Positions 6,390 through 7,396 of a stretch of DNA of 7,396 bases are shown here, in pieces. The DNA comes from Candidatus Izemoplasma sp. Its GTDB lineage: Bacteria > Bacillota_I > Bacilli_A > Izemoplasmatales > Izemoplasmataceae. Under the pieces are notes generated by a model. It worked only from the letters and a program-made list of their open reading frames with translations, made no database searches and was not told the DNA's origin. Location: NCBI GenBank assembly GCA_007132145.1, contig SLPE01000205.1:1-7396 (forward strand). Direction: 5' to 3'. The position numbers and the translations under genes are program-made. Every line of letters starts with the position of its first letter. Positions within the stretch are counted from its first letter, which is position 1.

Positions 6390-6404
6390 ATGAAAGCGGT
6401 TTAT
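6390..6404 (+). promoter_or_regulatory. cre-like (CcpA) site over the -35 region of the tryptophanase promoter
   Basis: The bases ATGAAAGCGGTTTAT match 9 of the 10 fixed positions of the WTGNAANCGNWNNCW consensus; only the C near the end is missing (A at 6403). The site covers the place where the -35 box of the downstream gene should be, so binding would be expected to block transcription. This would make tryptophan breakdown subject to carbon catabolite repression. Whether the organism has CcpA cannot be seen here. Confidence 0.45.
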
Positions 6405-6428
6405 TTTTAAGGGCGATTGCGGTATAAT
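6400..6428 (+). promoter_or_regulatory. Promoter of the tryptophanase-like gene (perfect -10, weak -35)
   Basis: TATAAT lies at 6423-6428. The hexamer 17 bases upstream, TTTATT (6400-6405), matches the -35 consensus at only three positions. Transcription would begin near 6435, about 23 bases before the ATG. A weak -35 beside a perfect -10 fits a regulated promoter. Confidence 0.7.
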
Positions 6429-6457
6429 GGACACGACACGACTCGAAGGAGGCTCAC

Positions 6458-7396
6458 ATGAGTAAAACGTACAAGCCGGAACCTTACCGCATCAAGATGG
6501 TCGAACCGTTGCGAATCACGACCCGCAAAGAACGCGAACGACTCCTCGAAGAAGCCGGATTCAACGTCTTCTCGCTCAAGAGCGAAGACGTCTACATCGA
6601 CCTTTTGACGGACTCGGGTACCGGTGCGATGAGCCACGAACAATGGGCCGCCCTGATGCGGGGCGACGAAGCCTACGCCGGCAGCCGCAGTTACTACCGG
6701 CTCCTCGATACCGTCAAGGACATCACCGGCTACGCCTACATGTTGCCGGTCCATCAAGGCCGCGGCGCCGAACAGGTCCTCATGCCGCAACTCGTCACGA
6801 AGAAAGGCATGACCTTCATCTCCAACATGCACTTCGACACGACCCGCGCCCATGTCGAAATCGCTGGTGCGCGCGCGATTGATTGCGTCATAGACGAATG
6901 TTTCGACCTCGACAGCGACCACCCGTTCAAAGGCAATTTCGACCTCGACAGACTGCAACGTCTCATCGAGGAACGCGGCGCCGACACCATCGCCGGCCTG
7001 ATCATGACGATCACCAACAACTCCGGCGGCGGACAACCCGTGAGCCTGAAGAACATGCGTGCAGTAGCCGCCATCGCCAAGGAAAACGCCATCCCGGTCA
7101 TCATCGACGGGGCCCGTTACGCTGAAAACGCCTTCTTCGTCAAACGCCGCGAAGCCGGCTACGCGGACATGTCGATACGCGCCATCGCCCGCGAAGCTTT
7201 CGCGCTCGCCGACGTTTTCATGATGAGCGCGAAAAAGGACGGGCTCGCCAACATCGGCGGCTTGCTCGTCATCAAGGAAGACCGTTCCCTTTTCGAAAAA
7301 TGCCGGACCTTCGCCGTGCCGATGGAAGGGTTCCCGACATACGGAGGCATGAGCGGCCGCGACATGGACGCCCTCGCCGTCGGTCTCGAAGAAGCC
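6458..7396 (+). CDS. tnaA: Tryptophanase / beta-eliminating lyase (5' part, cut by window edge)
   Basis: The first 313 residues of a family about 460-470 long are present. This PLP enzyme splits L-tryptophan to indole, pyruvate and ammonia; the close relative tyrosine phenol-lyase releases phenol. Visible family features are LLTDSGTGAM, MRGDEAYAGSRSYY (Tyr73), HQGRGAEQ (Arg102, cofactor phosphate), IIDGARYAENAFF (Asp217, Arg220) and SAKKD with Lys260 as the PLP lysine. HFDTTR at 125-130 has Asp127 where E. coli tryptophanase has Asp137 and tyrosine phenol-lyase has Thr124. This, with FKGNFDLDRL, favours tryptophanase. The segment between the HQGRGAEQ strand and Asp127 is shorter than in E. 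coli, as in tyrosine phenol-lyase. The other specificity residues lie beyond the window. The ATG follows AAGGAGG (6446-6452) by 5 bases. No tnaC-like leader peptide fits in the 23-base leader. Confidence 0.9.
   Translation, partial: MSKTYKPEPYRIKMVEPLRITTRKERERLLEEAGFNVFSLKSEDVYIDLLTDSGTGAMSHEQWAALMRGDEAYAGSRSYYRLLDTVKDITGYAYMLPVHQGRGAEQVLMPQLVTKKGMTFISNMHFDTTRAHVEIAGARAIDCVIDECFDLDSDHPFKGNFDLDRLQRLIEERGADTIAGLIMTITNNSGGGQPVSLKNMRAVAAIAKENAIPVIIDGARYAENAFFVKRREAGYADMSIRAIAREAFALADVFMMSAKKDGLANIGGLLVIKEDRSLFEKCRTFAVPMEGFPTYGGMSGRDMDALAVGLEEA

Noticed and set aside
6407..7036. Open frame of 209 codons on the minus strand opposite the tryptophanase gene
   Set aside because: It is antisense to a well-conserved enzyme and shows only the composition expected of a reverse complement.
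1..7396. tRNA, rRNA, CRISPR arrays, insertion sequences, attachment sites
   Set aside because: No cloverleaf-like, spacer-repeat, transposase or terminal inverted repeat signal was seen on either strand.

Overview
The window looks like a piece of chromosome from an anaerobic or fermentative Gram-positive-type bacterium (Bacillota or a relative). Three observations point there: strong AAGGAGG-type ribosome binding sites, near-perfect TATAAT -10 boxes with very short leaders, and a huge lipoprotein with BspA-type leucine-rich repeats and a clostridial-style transglutaminase-like domain. Trp is encoded by TGG and TGA ends genes, so nothing suggests the Mycoplasma code. The DNA is moderately GC-rich by eye (not computed), so AT-rich control elements stand out. 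I cannot name the species.

Layout. Positions 20-5146 (minus strand) hold one gene for a 1708-residue exported lipoprotein. Its order is signal peptide with lipobox Cys, Ig-like domain, an undefined N-terminal region, a long LRR array, a shorter second LRR array, and a C-terminal transglutaminase-like domain with an intact Cys-His-Asp triad. A run of 16 A residues in codons 357-362, just before the LRRs, is the most striking feature of the window: a one-base slip either way stops translation within about 30 codons. Divergent to it, at 5328-5720 (plus strand), is a small membrane-anchored rhodanese with a textbook promoter. Facing the rhodanese is a 48-codon gene for a single-span membrane protein (5736-5882, minus strand). 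A hairpin with U-rich tails on both strands (5911-5944) separates it from an uncharacterised 121-residue protein (5945-6310, minus strand), which has its own promoter. Divergent from that gene, at 6458, starts a tryptophanase/tyrosine phenol-lyase family gene, most like tryptophanase, which runs off the right edge. A CcpA-type cre-like site overlaps its -35 region.

The genes do not form one pathway. The window is a set of short, separately promoted units around a giant surface protein. The transferable points are: (1) a candidate contingency locus in an LRR-transglutaminase lipoprotein; (2) a tryptophanase gene with a very short leader, no TnaC-like leader peptide and a possible catabolite operator; (3) a small membrane-protein gene lying antisense to the likely 3' end of the rhodanese transcript.
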